DNA from: DATLYH01 sp035575035
Lineage (GTDB): Bacteria > Planctomycetota > Planctomycetia > Gemmatales > Gemmataceae
DNA: 32,453 bases
Direction of reading: 5' to 3'
Assembly (NCBI GenBank): GCA_035575035.1
Contig: DATLYH010000402.1
Coordinates: 1 to 32,453 of the forward strand
Shown here piece after piece: positions 6,586 to 17,372 of the stretch (positions within the stretch are counted from its first letter, which is position 1; each line of letters begins with the position of its first letter). The notes under the pieces are model-generated. The model worked only from the letters and a program-made list of their open reading frames with translations, searched no databases and was not told the DNA's origin. Made by a program: the position numbers and the translations under genes.

Positions 6586-8172
6586 ATGCCACTCGGTTAC
6601 CTCTGTCTGGTCCTGCATGCCCATCTTCCTTACGTCCGCCATCCGGAGTGGGACGACTTCCTCGAAGAAGACTGGCTCTACGAAGCCATCACCGAAACCT
6701 ACATTCCCCTCCTGGAGGTCTTCGACGGCCTGGAGCGCGACGGCGTGGACTGGCGGATGACCATGTCGGTAACGCCGACGCTGGCGGCCATGCTGGCCGA
6801 CCCACTCTTGCAGTACCGCTATGTCCGCCACCTCGACAACCTGATCGCCCTGGCCGGCAAGGAGGTGGAGCGCACCCGCTGGCAGCCGGAGTTCCATCAC
6901 CTCGCCCTGATGTACCAGCGGCGCTTCATCCGGGCCCACGAAGTCTTTGTCACGCAGTACCGTAACAACCTGGTCAACGGCTTCCGCCGTTTCTTCGAGA
7001 CCGGCAAGCTGGAGCTGATCGCCTGCGCGGCGACGCACGGCTTCCTGCCGTTGCTGACCATCAATCGCAACGCCGTCTGGGCCCAGATCGAGATCGGCTG
7101 CCGCGCGTTCGAATGGCACTTCGGCCGGCGCCCGCAAGGGATCTGGCTGCCGGAGTGCGGTTACGCCCCGGGCATCGACGAGATGCTGCGCGACGCCGGC
7201 CTCCGCTACTTCTTCACCGACACACATGGCGTTCTCTTCGCCGAGCCCCGGCCCCGGTTCGGTGTCTACGCCCCGATTGTCTGCCCCGCCAGCGGCGTGG
7301 CGGTCCTGGCGCGCGACACCGAATCGAGCAAACAGGTCTGGAGCTCCATCGAGGGCTACCCGGGCGACTACAACTACCGCGAGTTCTATCGCGACGTCGG
7401 CTTCGACCTTGATTACGACTACCTCCGTCCGCACCTGCACCAGAGCGGCATTCGCAGCCACCTCGGCATCAAGTACTACAAGATCACCGGCCGGACCGAG
7501 CACAAGCAGCCGTATGACCCGAAGGCGGCCCTGGAGAAAGCGGCCGAGCATGCCGGCAATTTCATGTTCAACCGCGAAAAGCAGGTCGAGTGGCTGTCCG
7601 GTTCGATGGATGGCCGACCGGCCCTGATCGTCGCCCCTTACGACGCGGAGTTGTTCGGCCACTGGTGGTTCGAGGGACCTGACTGGATCAACTTCCTGCT
7701 GCGCAAGATTTGCTACGATCAGCAGACGATCAAGACCATCACCGTGCCGGAGTACCTGGAGCGCCACCCCCGGTTGCAGCTCAGCCAGCCGGTGTTTTCC
7801 AGCTGGGGCTACAAGGGATACTGCGAGGTCTGGCTCGAGGGGTCCAACGACTGGATCTATCCGCACCTGCACGAGATTGCCGACCGGATGGTGGAGCTGG
7901 CCCGGGAGAACCCTGACCCCAGCCCGCTGCGCCGCCGTGCCTTGAACCAGGCGGCCCGCGAGCTGCTGCTAGCCCAGTCCAGCGATTGGGCCTTCATCAT
8001 GAAAACCGGCACCATGGTGGAATATGCCCGCGAGCGGACGCGCGTCCACATCCTGAATTTCAATCACCTGTATGAGCAGCTCCAGCGCAATGACATCGAC
8101 GAACCGTGGCTCGCCGAGGTCGAGCGCCGGCACAATATCTTCCCCGACCTCGATTACCGGGTTTACGCTTGA
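6586..8172 (+). CDS. GH57 1,4-alpha-glucan branching enzyme-like protein (DUF1957)
   Basis: The 528-residue protein starts with the GH57 strand LCLVLHAHLPYVRHP and keeps the family's conserved regions. WLPECGYAPG holds the likely nucleophile Glu190, and APYDAELFGHWW the likely acid Asp353, at positions very close to those of the characterised Thermococcus GH57 branching enzyme. A helical DUF1957-type C-terminus follows, with the typical QSSDWAFI segment. The enzyme is predicted to cut alpha-1,4-glucan and re-attach it through alpha-1,6 bonds during glycogen synthesis; 4-alpha-glucanotransferase is the main alternative in GH57. GGAG at 6570-6573 lies 12 bases before the ATG. There is no signal peptide, so action is cytosolic. 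No other glycogen gene is adjacent. Confidence 0.88.
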   Translation: MPLGYLCLVLHAHLPYVRHPEWDDFLEEDWLYEAITETYIPLLEVFDGLERDGVDWRMTMSVTPTLAAMLADPLLQYRYVRHLDNLIALAGKEVERTRWQPEFHHLALMYQRRFIRAHEVFVTQYRNNLVNGFRRFFETGKLELIACAATHGFLPLLTINRNAVWAQIEIGCRAFEWHFGRRPQGIWLPECGYAPGIDEMLRDAGLRYFFTDTHGVLFAEPRPRFGVYAPIVCPASGVAVLARDTESSKQVWSSIEGYPGDYNYREFYRDVGFDLDYDYLRPHLHQSGIRSHLGIKYYKITGRTEHKQPYDPKAALEKAAEHAGNFMFNREKQVEWLSGSMDGRPALIVAPYDAELFGHWWFEGPDWINFLLRKICYDQQTIKTITVPEYLERHPRLQLSQPVFSSWGYKGYCEVWLEGSNDWIYPHLHEIADRMVELARENPDPSPLRRRALNQAARELLLAQSSDWAFIMKTGTMVEYARERTRVHILNFNHLYEQLQRNDIDEPWLAEVERRHNIFPDLDYRVYA

Positions 8173-8176
8173 TAGA

Positions 8177-8223
8177 CAAGCGGCGCGTTTGCCGCTTGCG
8201 GTTTGGCGCCAAGCCGCAAGCGG
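8177..8223. repeat. Overlapping alternative hairpins between convergent genes
   Basis: CAAGCGGC (8177-8184) pairs with GCCGCTTG (8191-8198). The latter also belongs to a 32-bp near-perfect palindrome at 8192-8223 (CCGCTTGCGG...CCGCAAGCGG around TTGGCGCCAA, with one mismatched pair). The two structures exclude each other. It lies between the stops of the GH57 and export genes and could terminate in either direction, though no T-run follows; a dispersed repeat is equally possible. Confidence 0.6.
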
Positions 8224-8239
8224 TGAAGAGGATCATCTC

Positions 8240-8989
8240 TCACCGGGGCGCCCGGTTCGCGGACGGGCATTGCAATCCGCAGATCACCTGGTAGATCGGC
8301 CGCAACACGGGCGGAACGCACTTCTCCAGGCTCGATTTGCGGGTCTGGGCAACGTAGATTTGATCGAACGGCTGGACGCGGAGGTTGGTGCTCAGGTCTC
8401 GGTCCAGGACAATGGCCTGGAGATCAACATGGTAGATGAGCGGGGCGCGGCCCTCGACCACCCGAGGGCGGATGAGATGGACCTGCGCCGGCGCCGCTCC
8501 TGCGGTGATTCCCCCGGTCCGCTGCAGCAGGTCGGCGACCGTCTCTTCTCCCTGGTAAGGGACTGCCCGCTGCAAGCCGGTCACCGCGCCAAAGAGATAG
8601 ACCTGCTGGCTGTTGTACTCCGCCACCCGGACACGGACCCACTCCGGCGGCACACCCGCCCGTGCGGCGATTTCACGGGCGATCTGCAATGTGGTCTGCC
8701 CTTCCACACGCAGCAGGCCCAGCGGGCCGAGATCAATCCGACCGTCCGGTCCCACGGGCCGGCGACCGCCCGGCTCGGTCCGACCTTCAATCCTCACTTC
8801 CAAAACATCCGGGCAGCCGACCTGGTAGCCGGCAGCGGCACGGGTGCTGCGGGCTGCCAGTTCCCCGTCCGCCCGCATCGCCTCATCAACCCGCTGCCCG
8901 CCTGCGGTGCAGCCGGCGAACCACAGCAGACCGCATAGGAACACGGGAGAGTACGACGAATTCCCCCTGTCCTTGCCTTGTTTCGCCAT
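8240..8989 (-). CDS. Polysaccharide export lipoprotein (Wza-like, Poly_export/SLBB)
   Basis: The 249-residue protein begins with a charged N-terminus, a hydrophobic stretch and WFAGC, a lipobox-like site with Cys27 as the acylation residue (Phe at -3 is not the usual Leu). Next comes a Poly_export domain (YQVGCPDVLEVRI, then GPDGRIDLGPLG and a TTLQIAREIAAR helix, about residues 55-135) and one SLBB domain (VYLFGAVTGLQRAVPY onward). Such proteins form the outer-membrane channel or periplasmic part of capsule and exopolysaccharide secretion. At 249 residues it is shorter than E. coli Wza (379) and lacks the long C-terminus. No polymerase or tyrosine kinase gene is nearby. It is divergent from the mutase gene. 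Confidence 0.85.
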   Translation of the reverse strand: MAKQGKDRGNSSYSPVFLCGLLWFAGCTAGGQRVDEAMRADGELAARSTRAAAGYQVGCPDVLEVRIEGRTEPGGRRPVGPDGRIDLGPLGLLRVEGQTTLQIAREIAARAGVPPEWVRVRVAEYNSQQVYLFGAVTGLQRAVPYQGEETVADLLQRTGGITAGAAPAQVHLIRPRVVEGRAPLIYHVDLQAIVLDRDLSTNLRVQPFDQIYVAQTRKSSLEKCVPPVLRPIYQVICGLQCPSANRAPR

Positions 8990-9137
8990 CGTGTGGCATG
9001 CCTGTGATTCTTTTCCCGGCCGCGCTCCCCGGCGGCTTCTATGCTTGTTATCATCGGCGAACGTTTTTGCGGCCCTTGAGTGCGCCGGGGCAGGCCCCCG
9101 AGCAGGCGGGCCTTACACCGGGCGGAGGCAAAATAGG

Positions 9138-10487
9138 ATGACGCCGGACAGTGGGTTGATCGTGAGCGTCTCGGGCATCCGGGGAATCATCGGCAAGGGG
9201 CTGACGCCCGAGACGGCAGCCGCGTTCGCAGCCGCCCTGGGAACGTATGCCCAGGGCGGCAAGGTAGTGCTCAGCCGCGACGGCCGGCCCAGCGGCATCA
9301 TGTTGCGTCACGCCGTCCTTGCCGGCTTGTTCAGTACGGGCTGCGAGGTACACGATCTGGGGGTCGCCCCGACGCCGACCTGCGGTCTTGCGGTTCGGCG
9401 CCTCCAGGCGGCCGGCGCCATTCAGATCACCGCCAGCCACAACCCGGCCGAGTGGAACGGCCTAAAGCTCTTCGGTCCCGAGGGCCGGGTGCTCAGCGCC
9501 GTCCGGGGGAAGGAGGTCCAGGCGCGGTTCGAGGCCGGGGCTTGCTGCCGCGTGCCGTGGGACCAGCTGGGCCGGGCTATTGCGTGCCACGAGGCCCAGG
9601 AGTGGCACCGCGAGCGTGTTTTGGAATTGCTTGATGGGCCGCGCATCCGCTCACGCGGACTCCGCGCATTCCTCGATGCCAACGGCGGTGCCGGCGGGCC
9701 GCTCGGCCGCAGCCTGCTCGAGGCGCTCGGGTGCCGGCCGGTCTGCCACGGCTGCCGGGCCGACGGCTCCTTCGAGCACGAGCCGGAGCCAACCGCCGAG
9801 AACCTGCGCCACATCTGCCCGTTGGTGCCGCAGCAGGGGGCCGACATTGGTTTCGTTCTCGACCCCGACGCGGACCGCCTCGCCCTGATCGATGAGACCG
9901 GGCGGTACATCGGCGAAGAGCTGACGCTGGCCCTGGCGGTGCAGTTCCGCCTCCGGCAACAGCGCGGACCGGTTGTCATCAACATGTCCACGTCGCGGGT
10001 TGTCGAGGACATCTGCCGGGAGTTCGGCGTCGTCTGCTATCGCGCGGCGGTCGGCGAGGCCCATGTGGTGGACCGAATGCAAGAGGTCGGCGCCGTCATC
10101 GGCGGCGAGGGGAACGGCGGCGTCATCGACCCGCGCGTCGGCGGGGTGCGCGACCCGTTCATCGGCATGGGGCTGGTCCTGAATCTGATGGCCGACACCG
10201 GCCGAAGGCTGAGCGAGCTGGCCGCAGCGCTACCGGCCTACGTCATCATCAAGGACAAGTACCAGGTGGACCGCGACCGCCTGCCGGCCTTGTTCGCCGG
10301 CCTGGAGAAACGCTGGCCGGACGCGCGTGTGAATCGGCTGGACGGCCTGCGCCTCGACTGGCCCGACCGCTGGGTCCATGTCCGGCCGAGCAATACCGAG
10401 CCGATCGTGCGCGTCATTGCCGAGGCGCCCGCGGCGGCCGAGGCGGAGCGGCTGTGCCGGGAGGTCGGGGCCGCCCTGGCGGGATAA
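9138..10487 (+). CDS. glmM: Phosphoglucosamine mutase / phosphomannomutase family enzyme
   Basis: The 449-residue protein is an alpha-D-phosphohexomutase. Ser100 in TASHNP is the phosphoserine, DPDADR (Asp242, Asp244, Asp246) is the magnesium loop, GEGNGGV is the sugar-binding loop, and RPSNTEP near the end is the phosphate-binding site. Phosphoglucosamine mutase converts glucosamine-6-phosphate to glucosamine-1-phosphate for UDP-GlcNAc and cell-wall synthesis. The sequence resembles the archaeal/planctomycete type, where phosphomannomutase or phosphoglucomutase activity cannot be excluded, so the symbol is tentative. GGAGG at 9124-9128 lies nine bases before the chosen ATG; an open frame upstream to 8844 overlaps the divergent export gene and is not used. 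Confidence 0.85.
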   Translation: MTPDSGLIVSVSGIRGIIGKGLTPETAAAFAAALGTYAQGGKVVLSRDGRPSGIMLRHAVLAGLFSTGCEVHDLGVAPTPTCGLAVRRLQAAGAIQITASHNPAEWNGLKLFGPEGRVLSAVRGKEVQARFEAGACCRVPWDQLGRAIACHEAQEWHRERVLELLDGPRIRSRGLRAFLDANGGAGGPLGRSLLEALGCRPVCHGCRADGSFEHEPEPTAENLRHICPLVPQQGADIGFVLDPDADRLALIDETGRYIGEELTLALAVQFRLRQQRGPVVINMSTSRVVEDICREFGVVCYRAAVGEAHVVDRMQEVGAVIGGEGNGGVIDPRVGGVRDPFIGMGLVLNLMADTGRRLSELAAALPAYVIIKDKYQVDRDRLPALFAGLEKRWPDARVNRLDGLRLDWPDRWVHVRPSNTEPIVRVIAEAPAAAEAERLCREVGAALAG

Positions 10488-10626
10488 TCTGCTTTCCCGG
10501 ACGGCCGGCACGGTTTATCCTGACGCGAAGGCCCGACCCGGCGGCCCACCCAGGGGGCGAAGCACTTCGTCCTTGTCCGGTCGCATAGGTACGCCCCGAG
10601 GCCGGGACGCTTTGGGTGACCTCCCC

Positions 10627-11514
10627 ATGAACCGCTACCACGCTGCCTTGCTCGCTCCCGCCCTCCTGGTCCTGGCCGTGCCGGCCGCCCCGCAAGCGGC
10701 TTCCACGGCGCTCCAGCCGGTCAACCTGGAGACGGTCAACACCCCGAAGGACGAGGATGATCCCTTCCTGGGGAGCAATGGCCTGGTCCTTTACTACTCG
10801 TCCAACGCCGCCGGCAAATTCGACATCATGATCGCCACCCGACCGGCGCTAACCAAGCCCTGGCTGCCGGGCAAACCGCTGGAGGACTATATCCAGACCA
10901 AGGTCGATGACCGCAGCGCCTTCGTGACCGCGGAGGGTCATTATCCCCAGTTCCTCTACTTCGCCACCAAGAAGGACCAAAAGACGAACAACTTTGACAT
11001 CTACGTCTCGGTCAAGCAACGGGAGGGGGTGGCGTTCGCGGCCCCGACGCCGCTGAACACCATCTGCACCGCCGCCGATGAACTGCATCCCTGGCTGAGC
11101 GCCGACGGGCGCGACCTTTATTTCAGCCGGCGGATGGGGGATGAATGGCACCTCTACGTGGCCAGCCGGTCGAGCAAGGGCGGAGCGGCCGGCTTCGGCG
11201 AGCCACGGCGGGTCAAGGAGATTCCGGCCAATTTCCACCATGCGACCTTGACACCGGACGGCAAGACGATGTACCTGCAAGGCCCGGTAGGGAAGGGACG
11301 CTGGGGCCTGTTCCGCAGCAGCCGCAGCGGCTCGGCCTGGAGCGAGCCGGTGGCGCTGGAGGAGTTGAATTCGCCGGCGGCGCCGACGGGAGACTGCTCG
11401 CCCAGCCTGAGCGCCAACGGGTCGCTGTTGTACTTCTCCTCGGATCGGCCCGGCGGCAAGGGAGGGATGGACCTGTGGGCGATCCGCACCGCTCAGTTGC
11501 CGAAGGGAAAGTGA
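10627..11514 (+). CDS. Secreted PD40 (TolB-like) beta-propeller protein
   Basis: The 295-residue protein begins with a clear signal peptide (MNRYHAALLAPALLVLAVPA, cleavage likely near AAPQAAS). The mature part carries repeated WD40-like PD40 blades, for example DDPFLGSNGLVLYYSS, ELHPWLSADGRDLYFSR, HATLTPDGKTMYL and CSPSLSANGSLLYFSSDRPGG followed by DLW. It is probably an exported propeller that binds protein or polysaccharide; related domains occur in TolB and in OmpA-linked surface proteins. No enzymatic motif is seen. It is 139 bases downstream of the mutase on the same strand, so co-transcription is possible but unproven. It converges with the pyruvate phosphate dikinase gene. Confidence 0.82.
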   Translation: MNRYHAALLAPALLVLAVPAAPQAASTALQPVNLETVNTPKDEDDPFLGSNGLVLYYSSNAAGKFDIMIATRPALTKPWLPGKPLEDYIQTKVDDRSAFVTAEGHYPQFLYFATKKDQKTNNFDIYVSVKQREGVAFAAPTPLNTICTAADELHPWLSADGRDLYFSRRMGDEWHLYVASRSSKGGAAGFGEPRRVKEIPANFHHATLTPDGKTMYLQGPVGKGRWGLFRSSRSGSAWSEPVALEELNSPAAPTGDCSPSLSANGSLLYFSSDRPGGKGGMDLWAIRTAQLPKGK

Positions 11515-11646
11515 GTCCGGACGCTCGGCATGTGGTCGCCGTCGGTTCCGTCACCTGTGAGGGGGCGGCAAGGCGCACCCCATCCTCGCCTCGGGTTTTC
11601 CGCGCCCATTGCGGAACCGGCGGCGAGACAGCACCCCGGGTCGCCG

Positions 11647-14376
<2,730 letters not shown>

Positions 14377-14592
14377 GAGCATACTTTCCTGGGGCTGCCC
14401 GGTTCGGGCGAGGAGGCGCAGCCGGTTAGAGACACGACCGGAGCGAGCATCCGGTCCTCCGTGATGGTGGCAATGTACGAATTACTGCCGGGAGTGTCAA
14501 AGGCGCTACGACGGGCCAGAAGCCGGGCCGTCCACGGCACTCCCCTCGCAATTTCCCCGGCGGACAGGAGCCCTCCGAGGGCGAAAGGATGG

Positions 14593-14937
14593 TTAGCCCG
14601 GCGGCCAGCGCATGTCCCGGCCGCCCAATAGATGGAGGTGAAGATGCGGTACCGACTGGCCGGCCCGCTCCTTGCAATTCAGTACCAGGCGGTAGCCGTC
14701 GTGCAGACCGAGTTGCTTTGCCAGGCGGGCGGCGACCAGGTGCAGATGGCCGAGCAGCTCGCGGTCCTGCTCGGTAATCTCATCATGGGTAGCGATCACC
14801 TTGCGCGGGATGATCAGCACATGGACCGGCGCTTGCGGGTTGATGTCGCGGAACGCCAGACAACGGTCATCCTCGTACACGATGTCGGCCTTGATTTGCC
14901 GGTCAATGATCTTCTGAAAGATGTTGTCTTGAAGCAT
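14593..14937 (-). CDS. HIT family nucleotide-binding hydrolase (HINT-like)
   Basis: This 114-residue protein has the histidine triad near its C-terminus, SVPHLHLHLLGGR, with His98, His100 and His102, plus the conserved N-terminal segments IVYEDDRCLAFRDINPQAPVH and HVLIIPRK (the latter starting at His39). The size and pattern fit the HINT branch, which hydrolyses AMP-amine or AMP-lysine phosphoramidates; cellular roles in bacteria are poorly defined. It is divergent from the RNase HII-like gene across 136 bases and upstream of ppdK on the same strand. Confidence 0.93.
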   Translation of the reverse strand: MLQDNIFQKIIDRQIKADIVYEDDRCLAFRDINPQAPVHVLIIPRKVIATHDEITEQDRELLGHLHLVAARLAKQLGLHDGYRLVLNCKERAGQSVPHLHLHLLGGRDMRWPPG

Positions 14938-15073
14938 AGCAGTAATCAGAGGCTAAGGGTCGATTGCCCATCCTTCTCTGATATGGTAGGAAGTGCCCCG
15001 GCAGAAGAGGAGGGCCGGTCAAAGTGGGCCGTTGGCCGTTCTCACAACGGATGATCGACGACGGACCGCTGCC

Positions 15074-16027
15074 ATGCCCTGGATCGTTGGCATTGACGAG
15101 GCCGGTTACGGGCCGAACCTGGGGCCGCTGGTGATGACCGCGGTCGCCTGCCGGGTGCCTGCCGCGCTGGCCGGCGCTGACCTCTGGCAGGCCCTGGCCC
15201 CGGCCGTGCGCCGGCCGACCGACCCGGCCGACGGCCGGCTGCTGGTGGCCGACTCCAAGCTGGTTTACTCGACAGCCCGCGGCCTGGCCGGCCTGGAAGC
15301 CGGGGTAATGCCGCTCCTTCCGCTCCGCGCCTGTCCCACGCTCGCCTGCCTCATCGGCCGACTTTGTCCCGCGGCGGCGGCCGAGCTGGGCGGCGAGGTG
15401 TGGTACACCGGCGCCAGCACCCTGCCAGCCGCGATTGCCGCCGACGAATGGGCCGCGGCCGCGGAGCGCTTTGAACTGACGTCCCGGGAAAGACAGGTTG
15501 TCTGGGGGCAGGTGCGCAGCGTGGTGGTCTGCCCGCGGCGCTTCAACCAGATCGTGGACCAGGGGGGCTCGAAGGGGGCGGTGCTGGGCCACGGCCTAGC
15601 GGAGCTGCTGCGGGCCGGCCTGATCGAGGAGGACGAGGAGCCGGCGTTCTTCTTCATCGACAAGCACGGCGGCCGGAACACCTATGCGGCGCTGCTGCAA
15701 AGTGCGGTGGCCGAGGGGTTCGTCATCGCCCACGAGGAAAGCAGGCAGCGCAGCGTCTACAGCATCGCCGGGCGGCCCCGCGCCATCCGGTTGACCTTCC
15801 AGCCGCGGGCCGACGCCGAGCATTTCTGCGTCGCGCTGGCATCGATGATCAGCAAGTACCTGCGAGAAGTGTTGATGCGGGAATTCAACCGCTTCTGGCA
15901 GGAGCGGGTGCCGGGGCTGAAGCCGACGGCCGGCTATCCTGGTGATGCGGCCCGGTTCTTCCAGGCGATCCGGTCGGCCGCCCGACAGCTCGGCCTGGCC
16001 GAGGAAGCGTTGTGGCGGCGGAAGTAA
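15074..16027 (+). CDS. Enlarged RNase HII-like protein with GYG in place of GRG
   Basis: The 317-residue protein begins IVGIDEAGYGPNLGPLV, which matches the RNase HII signature, with the metal-binding pair Asp8 and Glu9. Later segments fit the other two acidic positions: FFIDKHGG with Asp196, and RADAEHFCVALASMISKYLRE with Asp247, corresponding to the GD...AASI-AKV-RD block. GYPGDA near the C-terminus fits the usual GY segment. Differences from standard RNase HII are large: about 100 extra residues, 51 residues between the last two acidic residues instead of about 20, and Tyr12 replacing the Arg of the GRG motif that senses the ribonucleotide 2'-OH. Nuclease activity is likely, but the substrate may differ. 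The start is not marked by a strong ribosome binding site. Confidence 0.72.
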   Translation: MPWIVGIDEAGYGPNLGPLVMTAVACRVPAALAGADLWQALAPAVRRPTDPADGRLLVADSKLVYSTARGLAGLEAGVMPLLPLRACPTLACLIGRLCPAAAAELGGEVWYTGASTLPAAIAADEWAAAAERFELTSRERQVVWGQVRSVVVCPRRFNQIVDQGGSKGAVLGHGLAELLRAGLIEEDEEPAFFFIDKHGGRNTYAALLQSAVAEGFVIAHEESRQRSVYSIAGRPRAIRLTFQPRADAEHFCVALASMISKYLREVLMREFNRFWQERVPGLKPTAGYPGDAARFFQAIRSAARQLGLAEEALWRRK

Positions 16028-16036
16028 TCGGCCCGG

Positions 16037-16981
16037 TCAGGGCCGGAATGCCAATAACTCCTCCAGGTGCGCCTGCACCGACTCGGCCAGGGCATCCAGG
16101 TTATAGCCGCCCTCCAGGCAGCTGACCAGCCGGCCCTTTGCATGGGTCTTCGCCACGTCGAGCACCTGTTGCGACAAGGTCACGAAATCCTCGACCTCCA
16201 GGCCGAGCGAACCGATTGGGTCCCGCACGTGGGCGTCGAAGCCGGCGCTGACCAGGACCAACTCCGGCCGGATCTTGTCGGCGGCCTTCTCGAGGGCAGC
16301 AGTGAACCGATCGTGGTACTCCTTGCGCGGCGTACCGAAGCGCACCGGCACGTTAAGCGTGTAGCCGAGTCCCCGACCCGTGCCGGTCTCGTCGGCCGCC
16401 CCGGTGCCGGGATAGAAACCGCCGCCGTAGCGGTGGATGCTGAAGAACATCACCGTGGGATCATCGTAGAAGAGGTCCTGGGTGCCGTTGCCGTGGTGTA
16501 CGTCCCAGTCCACGATCAGTAGGCGCCTCAGACCGTGGGCTGCTCGGGCGTGGTGGGCCGCCAAGGCAACATTATTGAACAGGCAGAAGCCCATGCTCCG
16601 CGTCGGCGTGGCATGGTGGCCGGGCGGCCGAACCAGGCAGAGCGCAGTATGATCGGCCCCCGTCAGCACCGCCTCGACCGCCGCCACACAAGCGCCGGCC
16701 GCCGCCAGCGCCACCTGGAACGACGCCGGGCTGACCACCGTGTCTGGGTCGAGATGCCCGCCGCCGTGTCGGGCCAGCTGCTTGATGGCCGTGACCTGCC
16801 GCGGCGAATGAAGCTGCGTTACCGCCTCCTCTGTCAGCGGTTGGTAGGTGCCGGCGGTGCATCGCTCGAGCTGTCCAGCCTTCTTCAGGCGGGCCATGAT
16901 GGCGCGCAGCCGGTCGGCGCACTCGGGGTGTCGGCCGGTGTCATGCTCCAGGAAAAGCGGGTCGGTGTAAAGCAGGGTCAT
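16037..16981 (-). CDS. Histone deacetylase family (AcuC/acetylpolyamine hydrolase-like) deacetylase
   Basis: The 314-residue protein is a complete class II/AcuC-type zinc deacetylase. RPPGHHA contains the charge-relay His122 and His123; VDWDVHHGNG supplies zinc ligands Asp160 and His162; VSAGFDAH supplies Asp249; LEGGYN contains the transition-state Tyr293. The N-terminal HPECADRL segment is also typical. Bacterial members remove acetyl groups from protein lysines, polyamines or other small amides; the target is unknown here. No acetyl-CoA synthetase or acetyltransferase gene is adjacent, so an AcuC role in acetate metabolism is not shown by context. A TACAAT box lies 41 bases before the ATG. 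The gene converges with the RNase HII-like gene, nine bases apart. Confidence 0.92.
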   Translation of the reverse strand: MTLLYTDPLFLEHDTGRHPECADRLRAIMARLKKAGQLERCTAGTYQPLTEEAVTQLHSPRQVTAIKQLARHGGGHLDPDTVVSPASFQVALAAAGACVAAVEAVLTGADHTALCLVRPPGHHATPTRSMGFCLFNNVALAAHHARAAHGLRRLLIVDWDVHHGNGTQDLFYDDPTVMFFSIHRYGGGFYPGTGAADETGTGRGLGYTLNVPVRFGTPRKEYHDRFTAALEKAADKIRPELVLVSAGFDAHVRDPIGSLGLEVEDFVTLSQQVLDVAKTHAKGRLVSCLEGGYNLDALAESVQAHLEELLAFRP

Positions 16982-17022
16982 GTCCGTCCGTTGCCGGTGT
17001 TCACGGATAGGGGTCTGTGGTC

Positions 17023-17028
17023 ATTGTA
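17023..17028 (-). promoter_or_regulatory. Candidate -10 element (TACAAT) for the deacetylase gene
   Basis: Read on the minus strand, TACAAT lies 41 bases upstream of the ATG at 16,981. No clear -35 box is seen in the GC-rich bases before it. The spacing to the start codon matches that of similar boxes before the MaoC, amidohydrolase and S20 genes. Confidence 0.4.
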
Positions 17029-17073
17029 CTCGCGCGCCGGGCAGAGTTGCCATTCCTCGCCTTCGAAGCGGCA

Positions 17074-17140
17074 CCCGGCGCTGACGCTTCGGGCTCGTCG
17101 TCCCCGGCGCTGATGCTTCGGGCTCGTCGTCCCCGGCGCC
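17074..17140 (-). repeat. 29-bp tandem repeat of the GAGCCCGAAGCG family, inverted
   Basis: Two units (17,074-17,102 and 17,103-17,131) differ at one base and are followed by a partial third. In reverse complement they read GACGAGCCCGAAGC then RTCAGCGCCGGG, the same family as 1341-1396 and 26,729-26,852. They occupy the 390-base gap between the deacetylase and the Bat operon. The rest of that gap holds the deacetylase promoter and, before batA, a possible but weak TTGCTG (17,302-17,307) with TATCGT (17,326-17,331); no gene is seen. Confidence 0.78.
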
Positions 17141-17372
17141 GGTGCGTGGCGACTAGGTGCGGCGATTGTTTGGCCATCGCTGGGCACTTGATGCGCAGCC
17201 CTGGCCCACCTCCCTGATTCACTGGACGCAATCCCACGTCCGTGGAGTGCCTGCGGGAAAGGGTGTTCTCTTCTTGCCGCGGCACGAGGTTTGCCTTCCC
17301 CTTGCTGAACAATCGGCCAGCGTGTTATCGTGATGATGCAAGTTTGCCGGCGCGGTTATCTAATTTGGGATC

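Noticed and set aside
5977..7872. Very long open frame on the minus strand opposite the amidohydrolase and GH57 genes
   Set aside because: It mirrors well-supported genes in very GC-rich DNA, where stops are rare in shadow frames; its product is low-complexity and has no recognisable domain.
8844..9137. N-terminal extension of the phosphohexosamine mutase
   Set aside because: The extension overlaps the divergent export gene, lacks family similarity, and the ATG at 9138 has a well-spaced GGAGG.
11515..11646. Bidirectional terminator between the propeller gene and ppdK
   Set aside because: Only a 6-bp stem (TTCCGC/GCGGAA) with an imperfect extension is present, without a T-run; too weak to call.
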